A program made the position numbers and the translations under genes. Shown piece by piece: positions 25,230 to 34,775 of a stretch of 64,000 nt of DNA. The notes beneath the pieces are model-generated. The model was not told the origin of the DNA. It saw only the letters and a program-made list of their open reading frames with translations, and did not search any database. Where the stretch lies: positions 62,001-126,000 of the forward strand of contig JACPVX010000067.1 in NCBI GenBank assembly GCA_016191555.1, in the 5' to 3' direction. This DNA comes from Bacteroidota bacterium (lineage in GTDB: Bacteria; Bacteroidota; Bacteroidia; Cytophagales; Cyclobacteriaceae). The first letter of the stretch is position 1. The number at the start of each line of letters is the position of its first letter.

Positions 25230-25886
25230 TTAAAAATTAGTACTTCCAGATGAGCGAACCGGAAGTGCTTTAAACTGATAGCCCAGCTTTGAAAAATGAT
25301 CGAGGTAGCGTGGAAGCGCGTATGTCATATTTCGTTCTGCTTTTAAACTGTCATGAAACACCACAATCGAACCCGGCCTGCTGGCACGAATCGATCCTCT
25401 CAGGCAATCCTCCGATTTGAGTGAAGGCGAGTAATCAGAGGTGAGTACATCCCACATGATAATCTGATACTGGTCCTTTAAATGCAGAATTTGCTTACCG
25501 CGAATTCGTCCATAGGGTGGACGAAAGAGCGATTGATGCGTGGGTAAATGCTTGTACATTTCATCGGCACACTGTTTCACATTGTCCACATATTTTTCGG
25601 TGGAAGTCCCCCATCCACGTAAGTGATGGAAGGTGTGATTGCCTACACCGTGACCTGCGTCTAAAACTTTTTGAAATACATCCGGATGTTTACGGATGTT
25701 ATCGCCTATGCAAAAAAAAGTAGCCTTCGCCTGATATTGAGCGAGTGTGTTTAAAACAAACTCAGTAGGTCCGGGGATTGGCCCATCATCAAAGGTGAGG
25801 TATATCTCTTTCTGCTGGGTGCCAATCCGCCACGTTAGCTTTGGAAATAACCAAGGCAATATGAATGGTGTGCGAAACAAATTCAA
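25230..25886 (-). CDS. Polysaccharide deacetylase (NodB homology domain)
   Basis: 218 residues from a TTG start. The carbohydrate esterase family 4 motifs are present: MT1 'LTFDDGP' near 30 (general base Asp and metal Asp), MT2 'GNHTFHHL' near 82 (two His ligands), MT3 'RPPYGRIRG' near 122, MT4 'WDVLTSDYSP' near 145, and MT5 'VFHDSL' near 174. It should remove N-acetyl groups from a glycan such as peptidoglycan or poly-GlcNAc. No clear signal peptide is seen, although the N-terminal 'RTPFILPWLFPKLTW' is hydrophobic. It is upstream of the MurG-like gene by 38 bp. Confidence 0.9.
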   Translation of the reverse strand: MNLFRTPFILPWLFPKLTWRIGTQQKEIYLTFDDGPIPGPTEFVLNTLAQYQAKATFFCIGDNIRKHPDVFQKVLDAGHGVGNHTFHHLRGWGTSTEKYVDNVKQCADEMYKHLPTHQSLFRPPYGRIRGKQILHLKDQYQIIMWDVLTSDYSPSLKSEDCLRGSIRASRPGSIVVFHDSLKAERNMTYALPRYLDHFSKLGYQFKALPVRSSGSTNF

Positions 25887-25920
25887 ACTTGAATTATGAT
25901 TATGAATTTTAAATTGTCTG

Positions 25921-27141
25921 TTACTCTACGCGACAGGTTAATAATGTAATATCATCGCGGTAGCCGTTTCTTCCTTTGAAGCCATCCAGTCGCACAATAA
26001 TATCCTGATGAATGGTGCTCAGATCTTTGGTGTGATTTTTTTCGAAATATTCAGCCAAAGCCTGTGGCCCGAATTCTTCGTCTTGCTCATTTGCTGTTTC
26101 AGTGAGCCCATCGGTATAAGCCAATAGTGTAAACTCTTCCAAATCGGTAATGAACCCTTCGTTGATAAAAGGCAGCGGATGCATGGCACCTAAAACGGTG
26201 GAACCATCTTCGAGCATGCGCAAACCATGTTTGCGATCGTACAACAGCGGTGGGTTATGGCCTGCATTGACGTACACCATGGTGCGCAAATTGATATCGT
26301 AAATCGCTCCGAAGAAAGTGATGAACTTCTCTCCTTTCGTGTTATCCAACACCTGAAAGTTGAGTGCTTCCACAATCTCGGTGAGGTTGGGTGTTTGCCT
26401 GAGTAGTGTGTGTAAAGATGCCTGGAAATTTGACATCATAAGCGCTGCTGGAATTCCTTTGCCGCTTACATCGGCCACGCAAATCAAAAACTGATTTTTG
26501 TTAATGGGAATGTAATCGTAGTAATCGCCACCAATGATATCGTGTGGCAAATAGCTTGCCTCAATTTTGAGATGCTCGGTGTTGGGCAATTTTTTTGGGA
26601 ACAAAAACTGTTGTACATCACTGGCGATTTCTAACTCCTTACGAAATGCCTCTTGCAGTAATTGTTTGCGCGCTAATTTTTTGTTTTCGATAGCAACCGT
26701 AATAATGTTGCTGAGCGCCTGAATAAATTTGAGACCTTCATCGTGTTCATGATTCAAATGGTCGTTGCTCAATCCTCCAACAAAAACCAAAGCTAGTGTA
26801 TCGCCCTTATGTGAAACCGGAATTACCAAATCAAATTCGTGAAAGTCGCATTCTTCAAACTCAGACAATTGATGGATTCGCTTGATTAGCTTGAACCGAT
26901 CGTCCAGTTTGTTCTTCATGAAGTTCTTTACGGTGCCGAAGTTTACTTTGCAATTCCAGATTTCATCGTAAACAAACAGCGCCAATTTTTTGATGTCGAG
27001 GTTGGAGCGGAGTGTGAAATTAAAAATTTTGTAGAGCGATTCCTCCGGCACATTGCTATTGATGGATTGCGTAATCTCCAACAAAGCATTGAGCTCCAGT
27101 TCTTTCTTCTCGATTAATTTCCGTAAGGCTTGCTCCGACAT
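25921..27141 (-). CDS. PP2C-family serine/threonine phosphatase (SpoIIE/RsbU type) with GAF-like domain
   Basis: 406 residues. The N-terminus forms a coiled helix (2-35), then a GAF-like sensor domain (about 36-165). A linker helix 'RKQLLQEAFRKELEIASDV' leads into the PP2C domain. The phosphatase motifs are 'GGDYYDYI' near 204, 'CVADVSGKGIPAALMM' near 222, and 'AYTDGLTET' near 347 with metal-binding Asp residues. RsbU-type enzymes dephosphorylate anti-anti-sigma proteins in partner-switching pathways, but no such partner lies nearby. The signal sensed by the GAF domain is unknown. Confidence 0.9.
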   Translation of the reverse strand: MSEQALRKLIEKKELELNALLEITQSINSNVPEESLYKIFNFTLRSNLDIKKLALFVYDEIWNCKVNFGTVKNFMKNKLDDRFKLIKRIHQLSEFEECDFHEFDLVIPVSHKGDTLALVFVGGLSNDHLNHEHDEGLKFIQALSNIITVAIENKKLARKQLLQEAFRKELEIASDVQQFLFPKKLPNTEHLKIEASYLPHDIIGGDYYDYIPINKNQFLICVADVSGKGIPAALMMSNFQASLHTLLRQTPNLTEIVEALNFQVLDNTKGEKFITFFGAIYDINLRTMVYVNAGHNPPLLYDRKHGLRMLEDGSTVLGAMHPLPFINEGFITDLEEFTLLAYTDGLTETANEQDEEFGPQALAEYFEKNHTKDLSTIHQDIIVRLDGFKGRNGYRDDITLLTCRVE

Positions 27142-27192
27142 AGCAGTTAAAGTGTAAAAATAGCAAATCTGAAGTTACCTTCGATGGTCGGA

Positions 27193-28308
27193 TTAAATAA
27201 CCCGATCCTTCCAGCTAACCACCTGACGTTGAGCCAATAAACCAACCGCGATGACATAGAACGGATAAACCACTTGAAGAATCAGAAACGGAATCCATCG
27301 CCACCGGATTTGCAAAAAGAAAGTAACAGGGTACAACAGCATAAACTCCAAAGCCAACTTCACGACCATCAGAAAATAGACCCGTTCGGACGTGATCCAA
27401 TGGCAAATACCTGCAATGGGAAGAAGCACATAGCTTAGTTGAAATAGCAAAACAAAAACAGCCAGTAGTTTTGCTCCTACTGATGAATTGTACTTCCACT
27501 TGCCAGCCCATCGAATGCGCTGATGGATAAATGATTTCAGTGACATGCTGGGCTGCGTTGTGACAACCGATTGTTGGTTGGACATAAACACAATTCCGTT
27601 CGGAAACCGAGCGTGCATCTTTCGCATTAGAAATTCATCATCGCCCGATGCGATTTCATAATTACCATCATAGCCGCCAACTTCCCGGAAACCTTTCTTG
27701 CGAAAAGCGAGGTTGGCTCCGTTGCACATAGTGGGCTGCTGATAAAATAAGGTAGATGCTGTTGTTCCAATTAGACTGGTAAATTCAAGTGCTTGCATTT
27801 TGGCGAATAAGCCCGAACTTGAATCGATTCGAACTCCGCCCAAAGCCATGACGACCTTATCTGAACTAAAGCAAGAGGCAACAGAAGATATCCATTCCTT
27901 GGAGTGAATACAATCCGCATCAGTAGTTACAATCAAATCATAAGTTGAACCTTGAATGCCCAATGCCAACGCTTTCTTTTTTCCGGTCGCACCTTCAGCG
28001 AGTTTTAAGTTTCTTATGTTTGGAAACCGTGCCGCAAATTCTTCCACAATCGTTGAGGAAGAATCGGTGGAGTGATCATTTACTAAAACAATTTCCAAAT
28101 GATCTTTCGGGTAGTTCTGCGCCAATAACGACTCCAGTAATGACTTTAGGTTTGCCATTTCGTTTCGATATGGAATTACTACAGAAACCGAAGGCGTTGT
28201 TGTCGATTTCCTTGAATCTACCTTTTCGAAAGTTAATTGCCACCCTACCCACAGTGCGATGACGATGGAAAAATAAACACCAAAGACAACAAAAAAGTAG
28301 ATGGTCAT
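27193..28308 (-). CDS. Membrane glycosyltransferase family 2
   Basis: About 371 residues from the ATG at 28308. The longer frame to 28392 would run into the divergent ruvC gene region. An N-terminal helix (about 3-23) precedes the GT-A domain, with 'SVVIPYRNEMANLKSLLESL' near 46, the DxD region 'DADCIHSKEW' near 130, and 'ASGDDEFLM' near 222 with 'QRIRWAGKW' near 265 (the QxxRW motif). Three C-terminal helices follow. QxxRW marks processive or polymerising GT2 enzymes such as hyaluronan or poly-GlcNAc synthases. The product is unknown. The gene is divergent from ruvC. Confidence 0.88.
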   Translation of the reverse strand: MTIYFFVVFGVYFSIVIALWVGWQLTFEKVDSRKSTTTPSVSVVIPYRNEMANLKSLLESLLAQNYPKDHLEIVLVNDHSTDSSSTIVEEFAARFPNIRNLKLAEGATGKKKALALGIQGSTYDLIVTTDADCIHSKEWISSVASCFSSDKVVMALGGVRIDSSSGLFAKMQALEFTSLIGTTASTLFYQQPTMCNGANLAFRKKGFREVGGYDGNYEIASGDDEFLMRKMHARFPNGIVFMSNQQSVVTTQPSMSLKSFIHQRIRWAGKWKYNSSVGAKLLAVFVLLFQLSYVLLPIAGICHWITSERVYFLMVVKLALEFMLLYPVTFFLQIRWRWIPFLILQVVYPFYVIAVGLLAQRQVVSWKDRVI

Positions 28309-28339
28309 TCGCGCAATGTACGTTAACTTGCGAGGCAAA

Positions 28340-28903
28340 ATGGAGAAAAAAGCAGTCAAAGAAAAGATAATTTTAGGCCTTGACCCCGGCACGAATATTA
28401 TGGGTTATGGGCTTCTCCAAACAAAGGGAAGCAAGCTGACGCTTTTGCAGTTTGGCGTGATCAACATGGGTAAGTATGGTGCTCACGAATTGAAATTGAA
28501 AAAGATATTTGAGCGTGTGCTGGCCATTGTGGATGAATACCATCCGGATGAAGTAGCACTGGAGGCGCCATTCTTTGGCAAAAATATTCAGTCGATGTTG
28601 AAGCTGGGGCGAGCGCAAGGTGTAGCGATGGCAGCCGCTTTATATCGCGAAGTACCCATTACCGAATATGCTCCGAAGAAGGTAAAACAATCAGTGACTG
28701 GAAACGGAAATGCCAGCAAGGAGCAAGTAGCCCGTATGCTGATGCAAATCTTCTCGCTCAAAGAATTGCCTAAGCTACTAGATGCTACCGATGCATTGGC
28801 CGTAGCGGTTTGCCATCATTATCAAAATGGTGCTACCAAAAGCAAATCAAAATCCTGGGAAGTATTTTTGAATGAGAACCCGAAGAGGAAACTTATCGTA
28901 TAA
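28340..28903 (+). CDS. ruvC: Holliday junction resolvase RuvC
   Basis: 187 residues from the ATG at 28340, preferred over 28301 because RuvC proteins begin only about 8 residues before the first catalytic Asp. That Asp lies in 'LGLDPGTNIMGYG', the second acidic residue in 'VALEAPFFGKN', and the last pair in 'DATDALAVAVCHH'. The enzyme makes symmetric cuts in Holliday junctions together with RuvAB. The 3' end lies tail-to-tail with the LamG/Ig-like gene and overlaps it, so the stop region is read on both strands. Confidence 0.95.
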   Translation: MEKKAVKEKIILGLDPGTNIMGYGLLQTKGSKLTLLQFGVINMGKYGAHELKLKKIFERVLAIVDEYHPDEVALEAPFFGKNIQSMLKLGRAQGVAMAAALYREVPITEYAPKKVKQSVTGNGNASKEQVARMLMQIFSLKELPKLLDATDALAVAVCHHYQNGATKSKSKSWEVFLNENPKRKLIV

Positions 28904-30780
28904 TGGTGAGCGAGCCTTTGAATCGCTCGGACGATACCACTGTAAATCGGATCCACTTGAAAGAATTCATTTTTCTCATCGCCATCCGGAGTAATCACAT
29001 TTGGAACAAAACCAATTTTCAAATTGAGCTTAGTTAATGTAATTGTATCTGTGGCTTCCCCACAACCATTTTTAACTTTTACCCAATACTTTCCAAAATC
29101 AGTGACAAAATAAGAATCGTTGGTAGATCCATCCTGCCATTTGTAATTAAACCCCAGAGGGTCTTTGTATGGTTTTAGCGTTATACTATTTGGTTCGCAC
29201 GATTGCACATCCTGCCCAAACGAGAACGGCTGAGGAGTTCGAAGAATATCTACTTGCACATTGTCTGTTACGATGCCACAGGGGCTGGCAACCGTCACCG
29301 AGTAATTTCCAGATTGACTCACAACAATGTATGGCGTATTCTGGCCAGTATTCCAGAGGTAATTAAGATTCGGGTCATTCAATTGCGTAGAAATGGTGAA
29401 GCTCGGTTGATCACAAATAATTTTAGCCGCGCCTAAGTCAAATACCGGTTTCTGATAGAAATCCACCCTGGCTTGATCAGTAACGCTTCCACAAGGACTA
29501 GTTACTTTTACTGAATATACTCCCGACTGGGTAACAATTATAGATGGCGTATTTTCTCCAGTATTCCACAAGTAGGTAAAGGTGGGATCACTGAGCATCG
29601 TAGTTAAAGTAAAGGTAGGCTGATCGCAAACAACTTTGTCAGGACCTAAATCGAAAGAAGCGATTACTCCATCAGCCAATACATACTCCCCTCGCAAGGG
29701 TTGTGCATTTTGCGGTAGGATGGCGGCAGTCCATGTTGGTTTGCTATTATCGGTGCGAAAAGAAGCATCGCAAATCGGTTGATCATTGACAAAACCCTTT
29801 GCGGTATAGCTGCCTGTGCCTGCAATCGTTGCAAGAAAAACTCCAAAATATGGCGAATTTGCTTTTGCGTTATCCAATCCGCCTGTTTGGCTGGGTTTGC
29901 TTTTTATTTCATATAGTTGAATGCCTTGCACTGCACCAGAAATATCCGATGCTTCTACTTTAAGGGATCCATCTACAATTGATGTTGTTGTTGCCGGGTA
30001 ATTAAAAACGCTCAGATCTCCAATGGGCGCACCTGAGTAGACGCGCGTAGGATTGCCGACAAACTGCCCATGAAATTTATTCGGGGACTTATCTAACACA
30101 GTGCCTCCACTGATTTCGTTAAAGTTCCAGTACCCAACGAGGCCACTCTCAGTACCACTTAGATTTCGGCACATCGTAGTTCTAATTTCGACTTCGGACA
30201 ATGCCCTATTCCATAATCGAATATCATCGATCATATCCTTGTATCGATAAATAACATTGTTCGAAGTAAAGTATGCCGTGCTAGCAAATCCCGGCTTGCT
30301 CGAGTCCATATTAAAACTAGATGAACCTATCGTTTCACCTCCAACATCAACTCCATTGACATACAAAGACATGTCAAAAAAAGTGCGAGCAACAGCTGTA
30401 ACATGAATCCATGTTCCTTTGGGCAAAGCGACATTAGCAAGCCAACCTTTTCTGAAAACAGGACTATTTCCACCAAAACCGTCACCGCAATCAACCGATA
30501 TAGAAGTGGGGGTGGCAAATAACCGAAACCCTGTATAAATGGGCGTACAATTTCTATTAGCAAAAATAGGCCCTCCGGGTGAAGGTGAAGAAGGATCAAA
30601 ATAAACCCAAGCTGAAATAGTGAACGGGATTTTTAGATCTTTATAAATATCCCCAAAATCAATATAGTCTGAAGCTCCATTGAAGGTAATCGCCCTTCCC
30701 GAACCAACATTATCCGTTTGAGCTGATGCGACAAGAAATGAGATTAAGCACAACAAGCAAACAATACCAAACCAACGCAT
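28822..30780 (-). CDS. Secreted LamG / Ig-like repeat protein with damaged CHU_C domain
   Basis: About 652 residues from the ATG at 30780, which starts a good signal peptide ('CLLCLISFLVASAQ'). An in-frame TTG at 30795 is less likely. A LamG/concanavalin-type domain spans roughly 20-210. Three Ig-like repeats of about 80 residues follow, each with a 'YLWNTGxNTP'-like strand and an 'SPCG' turn. The first two are close copies. The C-terminus begins a gliding-motility type IX sorting domain, 'VPNVITPDGDEKNEFFQ', then breaks down and reads 27 codons antisense to ruvC. The expected ending is present in another frame, so the gene looks mutated at its end. Confidence 0.75.
   Translation of the reverse strand: MRWFGIVCLLCLISFLVASAQTDNVGSGRAITFNGASDYIDFGDIYKDLKIPFTISAWVYFDPSSPSPGGPIFANRNCTPIYTGFRLFATPTSISVDCGDGFGGNSPVFRKGWLANVALPKGTWIHVTAVARTFFDMSLYVNGVDVGGETIGSSSFNMDSSKPGFASTAYFTSNNVIYRYKDMIDDIRLWNRALSEVEIRTTMCRNLSGTESGLVGYWNFNEISGGTVLDKSPNKFHGQFVGNPTRVYSGAPIGDLSVFNYPATTTSIVDGSLKVEASDISGAVQGIQLYEIKSKPSQTGGLDNAKANSPYFGVFLATIAGTGSYTAKGFVNDQPICDASFRTDNSKPTWTAAILPQNAQPLRGEYVLADGVIASFDLGPDKVVCDQPTFTLTTMLSDPTFTYLWNTGENTPSIIVTQSGVYSVKVTSPCGSVTDQARVDFYQKPVFDLGAAKIICDQPSFTISTQLNDPNLNYLWNTGQNTPYIVVSQSGNYSVTVASPCGIVTDNVQVDILRTPQPFSFGQDVQSCEPNSITLKPYKDPLGFNYKWQDGSTNDSYFVTDFGKYWVKVKNGCGEATDTITLTKLNLKIGFVPNVITPDGDEKNEFFQVDPIYSGIVRAIQRLAHHYTISFLFGFSFKNTSQDFDLLLVAPF
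28893..29010 (-). pseudogene. Internally deleted, frameshifted CHU_C sorting domain
   Basis: In the LamG protein's frame the domain starts 'NVITPDGDEKNEFF'. In the +1 frame of the same strand the last codons read 'SSERFKGSLTIIR' followed by a stop at 28893, which looks like a normal CHU_C ending. The ~50-residue middle with its 'NRWG' strand is missing between them. An internal deletion of a non-multiple of three explains both facts. A sequencing error alone does not, because the middle is gone. Confidence 0.6.
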
Positions 30781-30885
30781 ATCGAAAGTCGCCAATATAA
30801 ATTAACAAAATGAGATTATCTTTGAGAATGCGAAGATATTAAAGGAACTTCTGCATTGTTAATTTAATAACCAATTTAATCAACA

Positions 30886-32016
30886 TTGAAGCAAATTCTA
30901 ATAATCAGCTTTAGCGACTTGAATCACGATGCTCGCGTATCTAGGGAAGTTAATTTCATCAAAGGTCAGAACGAGGTGACAGTCATTTGCTATAATGGCA
31001 AAGAAAACAATGGTTATAGCCTACATCGTATCCCAAAAAAAAAATTCACTCCTCGAGTCAAATTTATTTCTTCGATCTATCTTATTCTTCGACTTCATTT
31101 GCGGGCCTGGAAAGTGATGTACGATGTCAAACAAGTAATTCATGATTTTTCAAACAAATCATTTGACCTAATCATTGCCAATGATGTCGAAAGCTTACCT
31201 TTAGCATTCGCCCTAAAAGGCAAAGCAAAGATTATTTTTGATGCGCATGAGTATGCTCCCCGGCATTTTGAAGATCGATTGACATGGAGAATTTTCTTTC
31301 AGCCATTCAATATCTATCTATGCAAAAGATATATCCCACTGGTAGATAAAATGTTGACAGTTGGCAAAGGGCTTGCCGGAGAATACCAAGCTAATTTTGG
31401 TGTTAGCCCAACGATCATCACAAATGCTACATGGTACTGCGACATTCAACCTTCTCCGACCAAAGACACCATTCGACTCATTCATCATGGAGGATCAACT
31501 CCTTCTAGGAAATTAGAATTGATGATCGAGATGATGAAGTATCTAGATGATCGCTTTACGCTGGATCTAATGCTAATTGTCCCTCAGCTGGCATCGAGCA
31601 AAACTTCTGGATACATCGATTATTTGAAAAAACTTGCCAGTAATGATCAACGGATAACTTTCCGACCAGCTCTTAAAAGCGATGAACTCATCCCATTTTT
31701 AAATCGGTATGATATTGGTGTATTCCTACTACCACCAATTAACTTCAATTATGCCAATACATTGCCAAACAAACTGTTTGATTTTATTCAGGCGCGTCTT
31801 GCGATAGCAATAGGGCCGACTCCAGAAATGAAAGAGATTGTTGAGAATTATAAAAACGGAATTGTCTCCAATGATTTTACGCCACAAGATTTAGCTCGAA
31901 AGCTTAACAGTCTAACATTTGAAGAAGTGTACCAAATGAAACTACGGTCGGGAGTAGCGGCTGAAGAATTGAATGCTGATAAAAATAAAGTTAAACTACT
32001 TGACATCATTAGGTAG
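30886..32016 (+). CDS. Glycosyltransferase family 4
   Basis: 376 residues from a TTG start. The GT-B fold is recognised by 'ISFSDLNHDARVSREVNFI' at the N-terminus, 'IFDAHEYAPRHFEDRL' near 117, and a C-terminal donor domain with 'IRLIHHGGSTPSRKLELM' near 199 and 'ANTLPNKLFDFIQARLAIAI' near 293. The last is a variant of the EPxG(x)E-type nucleotide-sugar loop. It starts the surface-polysaccharide cluster and is divergent from the LamG gene. Acceptor and sugar cannot be told. Confidence 0.85.
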   Translation: MKQILIISFSDLNHDARVSREVNFIKGQNEVTVICYNGKENNGYSLHRIPKKKFTPRVKFISSIYLILRLHLRAWKVMYDVKQVIHDFSNKSFDLIIANDVESLPLAFALKGKAKIIFDAHEYAPRHFEDRLTWRIFFQPFNIYLCKRYIPLVDKMLTVGKGLAGEYQANFGVSPTIITNATWYCDIQPSPTKDTIRLIHHGGSTPSRKLELMIEMMKYLDDRFTLDLMLIVPQLASSKTSGYIDYLKKLASNDQRITFRPALKSDELIPFLNRYDIGVFLLPPINFNYANTLPNKLFDFIQARLAIAIGPTPEMKEIVENYKNGIVSNDFTPQDLARKLNSLTFEEVYQMKLRSGVAAEELNADKNKVKLLDIIR

Positions 32017-32031
32017 CAAATATTATTTAGA

Positions 32032-33120
32032 TCAAAATTCTTCCACCGCCTCCTTCAGTGCCTGCAAATAACCCTTTCCAAATTTTAAATCTGGCTCCAT
32101 ATAGTTGCCTTCCGCCCATTCGTTCCACGATTTCAGGAAGATGATTCGATGTTCAGGCTCCTTTTCTTTCACCGTCTGTAGCACCTGTTTCACATGCTTC
32201 TTAAATGCCTGCGGATTCGAGTTAACAAAAATATTACCTCTCCGGCCGGAGCGAGGCGAGTGATCCCAATTGGGTATAATGGTTGGATACCAATTCTCTT
32301 GCTTATCCTTTTCACTCGAGAAGTAAGGCGAGAGCTTTTCATAATCAAAAATTCCACCAAACTTCAGCCACACTCTTTTCATCTTCATAAACGCCCGTTC
32401 CGGTAACGAATATTTGTACTTATGAAAATGGTACAGTCGCACGATATTGATCGCATCAAAACCCTTGTCCAAGATTGCTTGATGATCTTCTTCAATTAAA
32501 GTGTGGCCCACAAAATGAATACCAGTCAATCCATTTTTCTTAGCTTCGGTTTGCCAACATTGGATGAAGGTCGTTACATCTGGAAATTTAAGTGGAAGAT
32601 AGATTTGAAAAATAGGTTTATCGTCAACCCGAATATAGCGCTTATCCTGAAAGGCCGGTAACAAGGCATAGAAATGCGTCAAGTAATCTTCAACGCCCGG
32701 ATAAAGCTGCTCGATCAACATTCGCTCCGTACCTTCTTTGCTGAACTGTTTATCTTGCCAGCTATGGTTAGCCCAACTCAAGCAAAAAGGAAAATCAGGC
32801 CTACCGGAAGCCAGCACCTCGTTGAATGGCCGCTCGAGCAATCGCTTTCCATTTCCAAACCAGTAATGCCAATAACAAAATCCTTCGATGCCATGCTCGC
32901 GCGCCAGGTCTGCTTGCTGTTGCCGCACTTCTGGCAAGCGCAGATCATAATATCCTAAGTCGGCAGGAACTCTCGGTTGATAATGTCCTTTAAACAAAGG
33001 CTTCGCCTTACCTACATTGGTCCACTCTGTAAATCCCTTTCCCCACCATGCATCATTCTCAGGGATAGGATGAAACTGAGGTAGATAGGTTGCCAAGATT
33101 CGCACCCGCTGGTTGCTCAT
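32032..33120 (-). CDS. WbsX-like glycoside-hydrolase-99-like glycan enzyme
   Basis: 362 residues. The opening 'RILATYLPQFHPIPENDAWW', then 'GFTEWTNVGKAKPLF', are typical of the WbsX family, found in O-antigen gene clusters and related to GH99 endo-mannosidases. A conserved 'FCYWHYWFGNGKRLLE' near 82 and 'FLKSWNEWAEGNYMEPD' near 327 carry acidic and Trp residues of the active site. It is often a large O-antigen enzyme domain, but here stands alone. Overlap of 4 bp with the acyltransferase gene supports an operon. Confidence 0.85.
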   Translation of the reverse strand: MSNQRVRILATYLPQFHPIPENDAWWGKGFTEWTNVGKAKPLFKGHYQPRVPADLGYYDLRLPEVRQQQADLAREHGIEGFCYWHYWFGNGKRLLERPFNEVLASGRPDFPFCLSWANHSWQDKQFSKEGTERMLIEQLYPGVEDYLTHFYALLPAFQDKRYIRVDDKPIFQIYLPLKFPDVTTFIQCWQTEAKKNGLTGIHFVGHTLIEEDHQAILDKGFDAINIVRLYHFHKYKYSLPERAFMKMKRVWLKFGGIFDYEKLSPYFSSEKDKQENWYPTIIPNWDHSPRSGRRGNIFVNSNPQAFKKHVKQVLQTVKEKEPEHRIIFLKSWNEWAEGNYMEPDLKFGKGYLQALKEAVEEF

Positions 33121-33788
33121 ACTTTTGTATTTGGATAAGAATCAAATAAAGCTTTCAGCCGAAGAGCGTCTGCTTCACTTTCAATTTTTTGATAAATAGA
33201 CTGAATGTTCTCTTTAATCCATTCGGGAGAAAAGTTGCTCATGCGGATTGGCATTAATATCCGAATTACTTCAGGTGAAAAACGATAGCGAATCAATCTT
33301 GCCGGATTCCCTCCAACAATCGCATACGGTTCCACGTTTTTTGTGATCAAAGCTCCTGCCGCTACAATGGCACCTTTGCCAATAGTAACACCTGAAAATA
33401 TTTTTGCGCCTGTTCCAATCCACACTTCATCCTCAACCAAAATGGGCCCTTTGCTCAGAGCATCGATGGAAGATCTTTGAATTAGTTTTGTATAGAATGG
33501 AAATGTGGTGAGTGTATTCGTTGGATGATTTACCCCGAGCAAAAAAATAACATCAGGTGCAATGGAAACATAATTACCAATCGTCAGTTTTTCATTGGGC
33601 GTAACATACAAGCTTTGCACTTGTATCGTTCCATATGTACCCTTTCCTACTTCAACAATCTCCTTCACAAATTGACGACCAGCAACTTTCGTCTCGTTGT
33701 GTGGATTTCTCTTTCTCCATTCGCGTTGAAATTTTCTTTCCTTCCAAAGTCGGTATAAAAATCGCAATACAGGAATTTTCTCGATCAT
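33117..33788 (-). CDS. Hexapeptide-repeat acetyltransferase (CatB/LbH type)
   Basis: 223 residues with a left-handed beta-helix at about 70-165, visible as a series of isoleucine/valine hexapeptides ('KLTIGNYVSIAPDV', 'WIGTGAKIFSGVTIGKGAIV'). The signature 'NHP' at 89 and 'GGNPARLIRYRF' near 160 are typical of CatB-like O-acetyltransferases using acetyl-CoA. It probably acetylates a sugar of the surface polysaccharide. It overlaps the WbsX gene by 4 bp, and the FkbM gene ends 7 bp upstream. Confidence 0.88.
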   Translation of the reverse strand: MIEKIPVLRFLYRLWKERKFQREWRKRNPHNETKVAGRQFVKEIVEVGKGTYGTIQVQSLYVTPNEKLTIGNYVSIAPDVIFLLGVNHPTNTLTTFPFYTKLIQRSSIDALSKGPILVEDEVWIGTGAKIFSGVTIGKGAIVAAGALITKNVEPYAIVGGNPARLIRYRFSPEVIRILMPIRMSNFSPEWIKENIQSIYQKIESEADALRLKALFDSYPNTKV

Positions 33789-33795
33789 GCTTAAT

Positions 33796-34683
33796 TCAGT
33801 TTCTGCCGCGTATTATTCCTTTGCTCAATCGTTTATTCCAATACATCAAGCCTTGCGTAAATTCGGTTGTATATCCATAGCTATTCAAAAGTTCGTTCAT
33901 GTATTCCGGGTCACCTGGCCTGTGGTAAGTACAAATGGCTACTTGTACATTTTTAGATTTACTTAGAGTAGCGTGAGCTCCTTGCAAAGCCATGCGTTCA
34001 GCTCCCTCTATATCCATTTTAATGAATAGATTTTCCGCTGTTTTATCCATCAAATAATCGTCTATGGTAATAAAAACACCGGACGTTTTATCTCCAATGT
34101 ATTTTTTTACCACAGTCACCTTGTCGCGCCACGGCTCAAAGGTTGCCTGCAATGGCTTTTGCCAATGTTCTTCACACTCAAATAAAATCACCTGTTTCGT
34201 CAACTCAATAGCATCTAAAGAAAAGACACCCTCCGCTGCTCCAACATCCAGCAGTGTTCGATTGGTGAGCTCTTGATAGGAACGGACATAACGATGAGCC
34301 GCGCGTTCGTCTTGCTCGATCAACAATGCACGATAATCTTTCTTTACTTTCTGTTCGTCATAGAAGTGAGGAAAATAAAGTTTCTTGCCACGGTGAATCA
34401 CATACGGCAATTGCTGTTCGCCATCAACTAACACATCAATTTCTTTTCCTTTATACTCCAATGCATATTCATTAGGATAGGAAGTCAAACCATGCTTTCC
34501 CATGAATGCAAACGCCTTGTTCGACTCCGTTTTGGGTAATAGAAAAGAAAACAAGTATGTGGTTTTACTTTTTACAATCACACCAAAGTGGCGAAAGAAG
34601 AAAACGATCTTACCTAAAAAAGCATTGTAGATTCGCTGCCTTAAAGTGAGAGGTAAAAGTTTTCTATAAAAGGCAGAGATCAT
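33796..34683 (-). CDS. FkbM-family methyltransferase
   Basis: 295 residues. An N-terminal basic and hydrophobic segment precedes a SAM-dependent methyltransferase domain of FkbM type, with the SAM-binding glycine loop 'LLDVGAAEGVFSLDAI' near 143 and 'LFIKMDIEGAERMALQGA' near 218. The latter is the hallmark of the FkbM family. In polysaccharide clusters these enzymes O-methylate sugars. It is co-oriented with the neighbouring acetyltransferase (7 bp), so the operon may decorate a glycan with both acetyl and methyl groups. Confidence 0.88.
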   Translation of the reverse strand: MISAFYRKLLPLTLRQRIYNAFLGKIVFFFRHFGVIVKSKTTYLFSFLLPKTESNKAFAFMGKHGLTSYPNEYALEYKGKEIDVLVDGEQQLPYVIHRGKKLYFPHFYDEQKVKKDYRALLIEQDERAAHRYVRSYQELTNRTLLDVGAAEGVFSLDAIELTKQVILFECEEHWQKPLQATFEPWRDKVTVVKKYIGDKTSGVFITIDDYLMDKTAENLFIKMDIEGAERMALQGAHATLSKSKNVQVAICTYHRPGDPEYMNELLNSYGYTTEFTQGLMYWNKRLSKGIIRGRN

Positions 34684-34775
34684 AGCAATCGACTGAAGAT
34701 GTTGGGATGAATAACGGGTAAGGCGCGATTATTTATTTTAGCAAAAGTACAATTGTTTTTGAAAACAGAAGATAT

